DNA from: Cephalotrichum gorgonifer
Lineage: Eukaryota > Ascomycota > Sordariomycetes > Microascales > Microascaceae
Length of the DNA stretch: 61,559 bases
Assembly (NCBI GenBank): GCA_900312665.1
Contig: ONZQ02000025.1
Location: 1 to 61,559 of the forward strand
Direction of reading: 5' to 3'
The position numbers were made by a program, and so were the translations under genes. Shown here one piece after another: positions 22,786 to 33,366 of the stretch. A model generated the notes under the pieces. The model worked only from the letters and a program-made list of their open reading frames with translations, was not told where the DNA came from and did no database searches. The number at the start of each line of letters is the position of its first letter. Within the stretch, counting starts at the first letter, position 1.

Positions 22786-23543
22786 AGCCTTCCCTCGCGC
22801 CCTTCTCTCCCATCAAGGCTTGGCAAAAGGAGAGGGGGAGAAATACTTTGCCACGGGGCGGATTTTCCATCGTGCCGTGCTCTCTCCGTGTCGCGCCGCT
22901 GTGAATTATGAGCCGGCACAGACCGATGAGCTCTCGAGAGGAATAGCGGAGTATGATCGTAATCCGAATAACAACGGAAAGCCGCGCAAGTGAATTGTCC
23001 CATTCCGTAATAAGTTATTAATCTTTCCTTGGGCCATGTCCGAAATGCCTCGGGGAAAATGCAACCTTGGTCTAGGAGCAGTAGTGTCGGCTTCACTGGA
23101 GTTGAGCGGCACCGGCTGTCGAGGCGGCCATTCTCGCTCCATGAGGTCGATAGCATCAAAAGATGCTCTGGAGGTAAACATATTCCGGCGCATATAGATA
23201 GTTGTAGGTCAATTTTCCGATCTGCAAGCGATAAGGCTGGAAGTAGCTTGGCATCGATACTGGCTATTGATAGAGCAAATCTGAGTACGATTGTAGATAG
23301 CGCTCCACAAAAGGTTTCGCATTTCCGCTGGAGTGCAAAGCATACAATGCAGGTCATAACCCTGAGGCCTCATACTGGTAACGTGTCAGGTCTATATAGT
23401 CTCATATATGCTCTACTTATACAAAGCCTTATATACTCCTTGATGCTCACCTGGGGGATGTAGCCGTTTCTGCCCCGATTGTACAGATGAGGAAAGAAGT
23501 TTTTTTTCTACTTTGGATGTTTTAACAATATTGTTTATCCGCC

Positions 23544-23613
23544 TGATTGACACTATCCGGATCGGAAGATTCCAAAAGTGGCATATTTGTTCTTCCATAA
23601 ATGGCAGCCTCGG
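23544..23613. repeat. Dispersed ~70-bp repeat, copy A
   Basis: Clearly similar (roughly three quarters of bases by eye) to 29042-29108, starting TGATTGAC and sharing TTGTTCTTCC and a closing cCTCG. See copies B and C. Confidence 0.6.
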
Positions 23614-23940
23614 ATCATCTCGAATACGAGGCTCCGGGCCGGCGCCGGTGTTCCGGGATCACCGGTGAGCCCGCCCCCGTTTACGGTTTCAACAAGACGT
23701 AAGCTGCAAACTCACACCCCCTTGAGGTAGGCGTGTAAGGAGAAACTTCATCCGGGTGTATGATCTCTTGAAACCAAATTTTACTAACCCGTTTGTCACC
23801 TGGCGACTCTGCCTGGACGGGATAAGAAGGCAGTATGCTTATAAGAAGCCTAGATCATAGCCCGCTCACCGTTATCTACACAGCATGCATCGCAGCAGCA
23901 GTTCCTTAATATCAAGCTCTTTTCCAAGAGTCTCTCTATA

Positions 23941-24007
23941 ATTGATCTCTCCTCGCTTGGAAGGCTCTAATAGGGACAGATTTGTTCTTCCAGATATAGC
24001 AGCCTTG
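23941..24007. repeat. Dispersed ~70-bp repeat, copy C
   Basis: A weaker copy. It shares GGAAGGCTCTAA and TTTGTTCTTCCAG with the copies at 23544 and 29042, in the same order and spacing. Confidence 0.45.
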
Positions 24008-24487
24008 GGTAACTTACATCGGGAGCCAAGGTGCCTAGTAAGACGCCACCTCTACTCACAGTCACGGAGGAAAAGGTGTACGCTATCCAAAATGAACCCT
24101 CTTCAAGAAAGTTATATTATATCCGCACAACATGAAGAACTCCACTATAGGATAGTCGATCTAAAGTAATGTCACAGACCTACCGACCAGCCCAAGGCCC
24201 ATTCTACCACATCTGAAGTGAGATTTTGTAGATGGCTTTCTTCAGATATTATAGGTGTGGAACAAGCATTATACTTGGCTAGATATGGCATGCTCTCGAA
24301 AAGAGGGTTCGTGGCGTAATGGTAGATTCCTAAGGGTGGCACGAAATACCCTAACTTGAAGTTTGAGCTTTTATAATGTCCGGAATTAATACAATACGCG
24401 AATACCCACTGTCCGCAACGGCACGCTTCATAAAGGAAAATTGAATTCTCAACAATATCAGCAATATCAACGATACTACTAGCTAGT

Positions 24488-27400
24488 TCAATAAGGAATT
24501 TGAATGAACATGTCGAACAGATCGTCAGTGGAATTATGGGGCTCACTGTCCAGTACTTGGCAACTTTCCCGCGTGTTTACCATGCAGTTAGTGAAGGTGG
24601 TTGCCTCCGTTGTTCCGGACCATGACTCCTGCTCGACGACCTGGGTAATATCTCTGCAGACACCATCCCTGGCTTGAGAAAATGGGGGTTCCTCGCTTAA
24701 GTTCGAGTTCCATTCTGAATGAGGTACCGAGGGCCCTTGCCCCGGTTTGTTGCTCTGCAGCGGCTCTGCAGTGGTCGAACGTCCTGTTTGGTATAGCGCT
24801 TTAGAGTCTTCTGGGAACCTGGACTGACTGAAACTAGCCACCGATATCGAAACATGGAGAAGAAGCTGTTGCAAGTCCAGGTGTCCTATTCTCTGTGAGA
24901 GAGATGCCAATTCCGCCCACGCCTGTGGGTGTTCCGAATCTTCGAATTCGTGGCCATGATCGCATGCCACAAGCAGGGCCTCAACAAGTCCAAAATACCC
25001 ATTTCTAACAGCAATTTTCAAACTGCCATAGTCAACCTTTCCACCACGGTCAAGAATCATCTCCACTGCCTCAAGCGCGCCGGCGCCCACGGCCATTTGC
25101 AGCATTGATTGATGCCCAGGACCTAAACTTGCGTTCACGTCTGCTCCTGCCTCCAGAAGAAGCCCGACAGACTCCATATCATGTTGGTATATTGCTGACA
25201 TCAGGGCATACTGAAAGAATGATGACCTTTGAGCTTTGACATCAATACCAGCACCAAGCAAGAGCTTGATCAGCTCTAGCCTCGTTGGCTCTGCCACATG
25301 CTGAAACGCAAATTCATCGAATCCTGGTGCTGCCAAATCCAGTTCGGCACCATGCTGAAGTAGTAGCTCAATAGTTTCCATATTTCCACTCGATATTGCG
25401 CACTGTAGTGGTGCTCGTTCAGCTTGAGGGAAGAGGCCATGGTTTGTTTCCATTGCTTTGGACAGCACCATCTCGAATACTGGACGACGGGAGTACTGAG
25501 CGGCCGTGCAGAAAGCGACTTCGTCCACATAATATCCGCTCTGCAGCAGCAGATGAACAATTCCAGGGTTTGCTCGCACAGTAGATGCAAGAACAGACAT
25601 CGAGCCGGAAGGATGACGCCACCAATTGGAATGCCTCTCGGGGATTAGGGCCTCTTCCCCCCGGTGCCAAGCCCTTGAATAGAAACAATGCGTCGACCTG
25701 ATGCCCTTGGAAAGAAGAAGAGATACCAGTGAGGCGTCTCCTCTGTTCATTGCTATGGCTAAGGCCGTACCCTCTAGCAACAAGTTTTCGTGCGTTGGTG
25801 ACTTTCGATTTCGCATGATAGCATTAACCATTCCATGTTGAGATAAATTGCCGATCTCACCTATGTTAACGGAAGCACAAAGAGCCCCGGCGCAGTATGT
25901 GTATTGGTCCGATGAAAGTAAGCGATGAACCATCGGCTCGTTTCGGTTAAGGATGGCATGCTCTAGAGCTGACCCGTTTGATTCCGGTAATGTGTCATTG
26001 ACTGAGGCTCCCAGGCCTAGAAGCGTATCGTAGATGGCACTGAAGTTGTTCTTAATCGCCATTGACAGTTCGCCTCCCAGAAGTTTCGCGCCTCTTTCCA
26101 GTAGAGCGTGAGTAGCTCTCGTGTTGTCCGCGTCGATTGCGACCTGCAGAGCAGTGCGTTCTAAGGATATGGGAAAGAAGCCCATCTCAGTCATGGGTCT
26201 CTCTGTGATCTGATTGATGTTTGCATGGAACTCATCAAGGATCCCAATAGCCTCTGTATTGTCCATGTATGCCGCGCATTGTAGTGGAGTTGGCTCGTTT
26301 AGAAGGTGACCGTTAGGAGATGCTCCCCGATTTAATAGGACCCGGAATATACTGCTTCTTCCTCGTAGTAATGCTGCAGCGATTGGTGACCTCGCGAAAT
26401 GCGGAAAAATCGTGGAAGCACCTATCGTCTCGGAAAAAACTCCCTCTAAGAGATCAATGTTGCAGCAGTTACCGTTAACATTCGCCCCTTCGTCCAGCAG
26501 GGCATCAACAATGTTGTCATGGCCGATAATGACTGCAATCCGTAGCAGTTCTGTAATGCAGGCTGAGTTGCAATCTCGTAGCCTAATCTCCTCAAGAAGC
26601 AATCGAGCGCAGTCGAAGGATCCATAGCAGGTCGCCAGACTCAAGGCCCTCAAGCACTGCGCCACAGATAACGTTTTATCCTCATGCAGCACGAGTTGTA
26701 GTAGCCTTAACTGCGCTGAGCGACTATTGCCAACCTCAGTGACAACAAGTTCAGCTGAAGACATAGAGCTAAGCCTTCTGCTCGCCATGACGTCTTTTGC
26801 AATAAAAAGTGAGGCAAGATCAATGTCACTTTTGCAAAAGGCCACCTCTATTGGTGTCATGTAGCAAGTGTCGTACTTCGAGATCCAGCCCATACAGATG
26901 CCGGATCGAAAGCCAGTCATCTGTACGGGCAGTTCCGGGTCAACTCCTTCAGTAATTAGCCATGAGACGAGGTCTAGGTCTCCGACCCTGACAGCACTAG
27001 CAAACATAGCTTCGACGATGACCTTGCGGTACTCATGGTGCGAAGCTACAATCTTTTGTAGCCAGCTGCTCTTCAGGAGCACCTTGAGTTCTGCTGTTAC
27101 CTTAACCACGGCCCTATCCCAGCCATCGTGGCCCCCTGAGAGACCATTGCAGAGCACGAAGAAGAATATTTCAATTTTTTCGACGATGGTTCGTGGCATT
27201 TGGAGGTAGTCTGCGCGCGCGCAATTCTCTCCGACACGCATTTCTGGCATGTATAGATCGAGCAGTTGGGTCAGACGGTGTAAGGCGCGATCTTGGCATG
27301 TTGTGCTCGCGGGAAGCTCAAGTGCCAAGAAACTGCTTTGTAGGGCATTCGAGAGTGCTTCTTCGCATCTAGAATATCTGACTCTGCTATCAGCAGCGCA

Positions 27401-28080
27401 GAATGCCAAAGCTGGCTGTTGTTAGTTTGTTTTCCAATTAAGATTGACCTAGTCACCTTACCCTCGTAGAGCTGGTTTCTCAATGAAAACCAAGGCAGTT
27501 GGTCGGATTGATAATGCACCCTCCTTCTAGAACGTCGGACTAAAAGCGACATGTCGCTTGGAGGCCCGTGAATACGGCCTGAGAATGCTATTATCACACG
27601 TCAGGGGCCGGGACGGAGAACATGGACCAAAAGCACGCCTAGATGCAGTAAATTTGAACATACTTCCTTGCAGTTTGTCGAGAGTCGATTCGAAACAGTG
27701 CGTCGAAATTGCCCTGTCAACTTTAGACGAAGACAATTGGATGCCGCTCAGTATAACCTCATAACGGCCCCCAAGTTGCTGAATCTCCCTGATTTCTTGG
27801 GCGACCCACTTCCACATATGCTCGGGCAAGCCTTTGCGCATTTTCCAAAGTGTTCGGTGTCTGTCGTATTGACCTTTCCTAGTTCGTTATGAGACCTAAC
27901 ACTTGCAACTGCCAATAATGGGTGACCTCACGTAGCGTAAAAGCTGTACTTGGAAGCCATCTCAGTCACAAGCTCCTTGCCAGATTTGCGTTCTTCGAGA
28001 AATATACGCCTAATAAGTGGCCGTACGAGCTCCCATCGAAACCAATCGTCGTGGCCCACAACGCAAATAGAAGTAGACAT
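24488..28080 (-). CDS. Clr5-domain ankyrin-repeat protein
   Basis: A fungal protein with an N-terminal Clr5 (PF14420) domain followed by a long ankyrin array. Exons are 28080-27932, 27878-27664, 27578-27462 and 27411-24488, giving 1134 residues. The Clr5 domain is split by the first intron: WELVRPLIRRIFLEE, then KSGKELVTEMASKYSFYAT, joined to KGQYDRHRTLWKMRKGL. A YEVILSGIQLSSSKVD segment follows, as in other Clr5 proteins. From about residue 300 there are many ankyrin units, for example TPLQCAAYMDNTEAI, LLLQHGAELDL and GLLLEAGADVNAS. The last ~120 residues are low-complexity. Clr5 is named after a fission-yeast silencing factor. Ankyrin-Clr5 proteins are expanded and variable in filamentous fungi and their role is unknown. 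DNA- or chromatin-linked and non-self-recognition roles are both suggestions only. There is no membrane segment or signal peptide. Confidence 0.88.
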
Positions 28081-29115
28081 GTTTCAGAACGTCGTTCGGA
28101 ATGGAGATAAAAGTGGGAGAAGGAAAGCTCAGGCGATTAGGGGGAAAAGGGAACTTGCAGCAAGGTCGCCGTAACGTGAATCTAATAGCGCCTGCTGCCT
28201 GGGAGCTCATTTGGGTACGTCCGCCTCGAGCGGTCAGTCCTCATTGGTTGTATCCAAAATCTTGCCTCTGTTTGACCCACCCCCTTCTCGTATGACATAA
28301 TACGATGGCCTGATTTGGGCGCTTCGAAATTCCGATGTTGCGGTACGGCAATACGCAGAAACAGAAAATCCGTATGGACACAAAAACTCTTGTGCTCTGG
28401 TAGATCAGAGCAACTATAATTTATATACTGGCTAGTATTTTTATAGGCGCGATAGGCAACCCTGTCCCCGTTACTCCTTTCGCCTTTAACTATCTATTCC
28501 CGTAATGTCTTAGGGCGCTATAGGCGACGAGGGCGACGCGCCTGTTATCGCCACTAGTCGCCCGCTGAGTTATTCCTCCGAACTTCCCCTGCGTTCCGCG
28601 CGCGTGGCGTTGTACGTTCCTGGCCTCCGCAGGCCAGGCCGTCGTCGCAATATAGAGGCTATCGCTCGTCCCCAACAGTGGCACCACATAGTACGCAAGA
28701 AGCCTCCATTGCTAGCATGATCCAATTACTCTGGCGGTATGGAAATTTGGAGAAGCGACTGCATGGATAACCAGCCGCTTCCAGGTGCGTTGAGCTGCTT
28801 ATGTAGGCTATGCATGTGCGTGCTGAAAACACAACGTTGCGAGGCTTGATTGGACGAATCTCGGCCGTCCAATTTTCACATCTTGGGGCTCGTATTTTCG
28901 ATGACAATCCTTCAAGCCTGGACGGTGCCCTATACTAAAAAAAATGGGCCCAAAATGAATCCAAGCTACCAATTTGTTCCCGTATACAAGTACGTAGTAA
29001 ATTACTGTCGCCATGGTTTATTTCAACCTCTAACATCCTCATGATTGACGCTATCCTGATCAGGAGGCTCTAAGAGTGGCATTTGTTCTTCCAGGAATAA
29101 CAACCTCGTACCATA
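28081..29115. other. Gene-free interval
   Basis: Upstream of the Clr5-ankyrin gene and downstream of the secreted-protein gene. A short perfect hairpin (TGCTCTG, six-base loop, CAGAGCA) lies at 28393-28412, and repeat copy B at 29042-29108. No coding frame is supported. Confidence 0.5.
29042..29108. repeat. Dispersed ~70-bp repeat, copy B
   Basis: Partner of 23544-23613. It lies directly after the stop codon (29118-29116) of the minus-strand secreted-protein gene, so it is in its 3' UTR. Confidence 0.6.
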
Positions 29116-30564
29116 CTAATCGTACAACTGCGGCTGTCTGGGAACTCCAAGAGGGGGAAGACCTGGCACAGCGCTCTCGTCTTCAGATTCCCTATGTTTG
29201 CATTCGAACCCAAAATTACCCTCACGATCACCATCTTCATAGCCATTCTCATCACCATTTCCAAGGGTGCTATAGAATGCGACATGCCAAAGTTAGTCTT
29301 TTGTCTTAGGGGACAGAATGGATTTCCGACTGTTGAGTAAAAGGGGCCGGGAAACATACCAGTGGTGATCCCCACCATCGTTACCGTCACAGGAGAAGCA
29401 TTGGTCCGCGTAGCATATACCAACATCGTCGTTGTCCTCGCCTGTCGTTTGGATCTCGATGGTATACGGGAGCAGCGACTTGACAGAGAGCAGGCCATGC
29501 TCGTCCACCTCCTGATGCAGCTCGTGGTAGATGTCGTTCCCTTCCCCATCCCAGATTTGGAGATCGAACTTGAATCTGGGGAGATCGCGAGTTAGCCTGG
29601 TAAGGAGATATAGAGATATAGAGAAGGGGGGGGGAAGAGGGAAGGAAAGTGCCCAAAAGTGAAGTGAAGGCTTGGAGGAATATGGAGAGTGAGAACCTAC
29701 CTGTCGCCCACCGCCCCTTGCCATCTCTGGCGCTGAATGATGTGCGCCGTGCACCAACCCTCCTTGAAGTCATGCTTCCTGGCAACATCAGGGCACAGGG
29801 GAACACCCTTGTCCAGAGCGTTCTTCACACCCTCGCAATCTAGGCTGTCCGTGCTCTTGGGGCACGACCTGATGCAGGCCTCGAAGGAAGCCACCGCGTT
29901 GGCGTCCTGGTTAGCACCGCCCTTGTCCAAATACGGTGCTACGACCTCAAAGTCCACAAAGCCCTGGTCGTCGAAGCTGGGACATTCGTCCGAGTAGTAC
30001 TTGTGGACCTTCCCCTTAGTCTTTATCATCTGGGGCCTGACTTGGATGCCGCAGTCGTAGACACCCCCCTCGGGATCCGGACATACAACGGTAGCAGAGT
30101 CGGCTACGGCCTCCTCGGTCGACCACCTAAGACCAGGGAAGAAAAGGATTAAGCAAGCGGGCTCAATGGCGGCGCTCCAACGTAAAATGGTGCATTGGGG
30201 GGAGAGCGCATCTGCAAAAAAGCGAAGTAGATTACAACTTACGAGTACTCGAAACCTGCGGCTAGGCCTAGGTCAAGGATGTCGGCCAGGTTGAGGCCGG
30301 TGGACACTTGGCCGCTGATACTTTGTGAGACTCCGACGGAATGCTGGAAGGCCTTGTTGTGCTCGCAGTCACCGGTCTCGCCGGCTGGACAGGACATGCC
30401 GCCAGCGGACTCCGGCTCTGCGTAGTAGGGGTCTGAGACGTCCTCGATCCTGAACTCCTGTTTGAGGTCCATGCAATAGATTGGGTTGGCGTAATGCTGG
30501 GAACGGCAAGGACTGGATGGGCGAGGGCCACCATAAAGGCCAGAGCCGGGGCGATTTGGGCCAT
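29116..30564 (-). CDS. Cys-containing secreted protein of unknown function
   Basis: A predicted small secreted protein, possibly an effector-like or antagonistic protein. The family has no function I can name. Exon blocks on the minus strand are 30564-30243, 30126-29701, 29575-29360 and 29269-29116. Residues 1-20 (start MAQIAPALAFMVALA) form a good signal peptide. The following mature part contains DVSDPYYAEPES, a VSQSISGQVSTGLNLADI segment, and scattered Cys. The last two exons form a compact domain: FDLQIWDGEGNDI, then a Cys-containing stretch ending in TLGNGDENGYEDGDREG and FGFEC. The signal-peptide frame and the mature frame differ by one position inside the first block. Either a 47-base intron at 30504-30458 with a weak GTTCCC donor joins them (356 residues in total), or the gene carries a frameshift. 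All later introns have good donors. It is divergent from the gene at 32239. Confidence 0.65.
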
Positions 30565-32238
30565 GACTGAGGCGTGTAGGGAAGAAGGGATACGATTCGT
30601 TTGCATCAGTGAGACGTGATGGGGTAGAATGGACTTTGATGGAGAGCTGTCGTGGTATGGACTTACAAGAGTGTTCTTGGGCATTATGTATATCCTCTTT
30701 TTCTGTCGCCGGAGTCCAACTACTGCCCTGAGCCGTTCTCTGCCAAGAGCTCGTAGTCCTGTGGGCATCAAAGGGCCAAGACAAGACCAGGAGGATGCCC
30801 CCAACAACCAACACATCCTCCCGCCGGCATGATCTGTGTGGTTCACCTCATAGAAGGATTCCAGCCCGCTTCGTCTGCGTGGTTCGTCACGTGGAAGGAG
30901 TCCAGTGAACGAGGCTTAGCGTCTAAACCAGCCCAATCGGGGGCGAGGCAGATGCGCTGGTCCAGACTTCAGGACGGCATCGTCTGCCGCTCCGCGGTTC
31001 CCAAGCGACCCCGGCTCACACCGATCAGAACCAACACGATCACCACCTACCCTCATTGGCCCCCAGGATCTCTCAAAACCGAGCTCGAATGGCTACTCGT
31101 GACTCCGCCAGCCCTGAGATGCTACGGTGTTATACGGAAAGCGTGGGTAGGACCTCTAGGATCGTGCATCCGCCCGACCCCAAACCAACCATCCCCTCAT
31201 CCCGTGGTATCCTCAACCAACATCCTCAGCTGCATGGCTACTCGGGGCCCCGCCAGCGCTAAATGCTACAATGTTATACGGAAAGTGTGGGTCGGATCTC
31301 TAGGATCTTGCATCCGCCCGACCCCAAACCACCCATCCCCTCATCCCATGATGTTTTCAACCAACATCCTCAGCCGACTCGATGTTTATTCCGAGGTAGC
31401 AAGAGCCTTTCATCCGGCAGGAGCAACATGGGGGCCGCTATGAACTTACCCGGAGTTTTAACCAGCAGTATCCACAGCCACCGGCCCCCAACCAGCCGTC
31501 ATCTATTCCCTTTTGACAGTTGCCGCCGTGGTTGTTCCCGCTTGCAATCGGTTCCAACAGGCAGCAGCCATTCCCAATGTCCGTCCAACTTTGGTACCGA
31601 ACGTGCCTCAAGCACAGCCTTACAGCGGATGCCCCGCCAATTTTTAGATTGCATCGTAACAACCGAGGGATCCTTCGCTGTGACGCCGAGACCATTCGCA
31701 GGCCCGAGATATAGCATGCTTAAGCGCCGGGTGGGTGTCATTTGTGGCGAGCGGTGCAGGTGAATGCGACGTCGGCGGAATTGACGCGTCTGCCTCGAAA
31801 TGGCGGATCGGAGGATCTCAACTGGGGGCGGACCAACCAACACTCGTAAATATGAAACTGCAGGTGCATTTGGACCCATATTATGCCCTTTTATGGCACG
31901 CGTGTTGGTTGGGTCCCGCATGTTGGTTGCTACCTTCCTGCCTAAAAAAAGGCGTCCTCGCGTCCTGCGTGTTCTTTTTTCCCCGTTCCTTTTCTTTTCT
32001 TACCGCGCGAGGTTCAGTTAAAATTAAAACCAGCCATACCACATGGCAAAGGTGCCAACAGAGTCCACTAAAACAAGCCGCCTCGTCTCGCGGCTCATCC
32101 CTTCTTGAGTCTCACCACCGCGCCTTCTATTCCGTTGAGAATCAGTCTCTTTTTTTTTGGCAGACATCTTTTCTGCGCACTGTCTACGAGCCGACTCCCA
32201 CAACAAAGGCGAAGAGAATAAAGAAAGACGACAAAGCC
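30565..32238. promoter_or_regulatory. Divergent intergenic region with tandem duplication
   Basis: Lies between the two divergently transcribed secreted-protein genes and must contain both promoters. It holds the 145-base tandem repeat at 31089-31378. Long open frames here have no family resemblance and are probably chance in GC-rich sequence. Confidence 0.5.
31089..31378. repeat. Two-copy tandem repeat, 145-bp unit
   Basis: Units 31089-31233 and 31234-31378 both start ATGGCTACTCG and end in CAACATCCTCAGC. They share long identical blocks such as CATCCGCCCGACCCCAAACC. The differences are mostly transitions, several of them C to T or G to A in the second unit (for example CGTGG against CATGA, AGCGTGG against AGTGTGG). 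Confidence 0.9.
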
Positions 32239-33366
32239 ATGCACTCAGAAACGATGAAGACGACAAAGGCAATGTCCGTTCTCTCATTTCTTCTTTTCGG
32301 TCTCCACGGCGCAACCGCCCAGGAAGAGTATGACCCTAAGGGCAGCGATCTTCCTGGAAGGCCACCGGGACTTTGGGGCGTCGACGCGAAGGCTATCGAG
32401 AAATGGCAGTTGTATCTGGGCGAGCCGGATGCCACGGGGACCTTCACTCTGCCGGGCTTCAATACGTCACAGCCATGGTCTGATGCCGAGCCGCTAGACT
32501 GGACCATCAAGATGGCCGTCAAGGCCAACATGATCCCACCCGATGGAGCGGATGGGAAGGTGTTGACTGGGGGCATGGTGTGGATTGAGCCACCTGACGG
32601 GCTCGTCGACGACGACAACGATTACACCGCACACAGAGAGTGGAGTCCATTCGCGCTCTACTATACGTCCCTCGGCGTTAACATACCACAGTCGGAAGAG
32701 CCTCTTACCCCTTTCTTCCACCGGGACCCGGGCGACGATAGACCGGCCGACGGAACCTGCAAAGGCATCCTTCCTGACGAGTGCATCGAGTCCCTTGAAA
32801 GGAATGCCGAGGGCGACTTCGTCAACACAAACAACCGCGACCACAGGGTCGAGGACGAGGAGAAGTGCCCCGGCATAGGTGCCGCTGCGAGGATTAGCCT
32901 AGGCAACCCTTTTAACCTCACCAAGCGCGAGCAGGACGACGCAGCTATGAAGTATAACGAGGGATGGGTCGCCTCCTTTGTCTCGGGCGCGCACCCTGAG
33001 GGCAACGAGACGGACTATGCGGCCCACGGGTCGCAGTTCGTCCCGGTACTGTTCCGGTGGATGAGGGCGGAGGAGGCGGGCCTTACGTATAACGAGCCTA
33101 AGCCGCAGGGCCGGATCTCGACTCTTATGTGCTTGGCTGTTAACGAGGCTGCTGAGGGTAAGGAGCTCCCAGATCCTGGGGAGGAATATTTGGAGGCTGT
33201 GGAGGATAAAGAAGCCGGTGAGTTATTTGCTTTCTCCCTCCTGTAACTATTATTACAAGCGCGAGACTTACTGTGTGTGTCTTTAGGCTCAGGAGGACTA
33301 AGATCGACTCCAGTGGTCACTCTTATCTTCGCGGCAGTTGGATTAGGGCTCCTGGGCATGGTATAG
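32239..33366 (+). CDS. Secreted protein with a GPI-anchor-like C-terminus
   Basis: Not recognised as a named family. Exons are 32239-33217 and 33287-33366, giving 352 residues. The N-terminus has a signal peptide (MKTTKAMSVLSFLLFGLHG, cleavage near ATAQEE; start possible at 32239 or at 32254). The body is acidic and Pro-rich with Cys pairs, including GTCKGILPDECIES and EEKCPGIGAAARISLGNPF, and a short motif YNEGWVASFVSGAHPEGNET. The second exon adds GGSGGLRSTPVVTL and a hydrophobic tail that ends with the protein, as in GPI-anchored cell-wall or plasma-membrane proteins. Without that exon the hydrophobic tail is missing, so the splice matters. N-glycosylation sites (NTS, NLT, NET) are present. 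It is divergent from the secreted protein at 29116-30564, so the two may act together at the cell surface, but that is only context. Confidence 0.7.

Larger units (their letters stand above)
21176..24487. other. 3.3 kb gene-poor interval
   Basis: I find no intact gene. It holds an orphan half of a Zn2Cys6 cluster near 22753, two copies of a short dispersed repeat (23544-23613 and 23941-24007) and several AT-rich stretches. An unassigned minus-strand open frame of 88 codons at 21891-22157 has no feature I recognise. Confidence 0.5.

Noticed and set aside
22728..23357. Minus-strand 209-codon frame
   Set aside because: No domain, low-complexity Arg/Leu-rich composition, overlaps another chance frame on the opposite strand, and no splice or promoter support.
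29070..29549. Minus-strand 159-codon frame overlapping the secreted-protein gene
   Set aside because: It is the shifted-frame shadow of the last two exons. The splice-joined model gives the family-like TLGNGDENGYEDG region, which this frame lacks.
31735..32238. 5' extension of the GPI-tailed protein to an earlier start
   Set aside because: The upstream codons translate to a non-conserved leader, and a clean signal peptide begins at 32239/32254.
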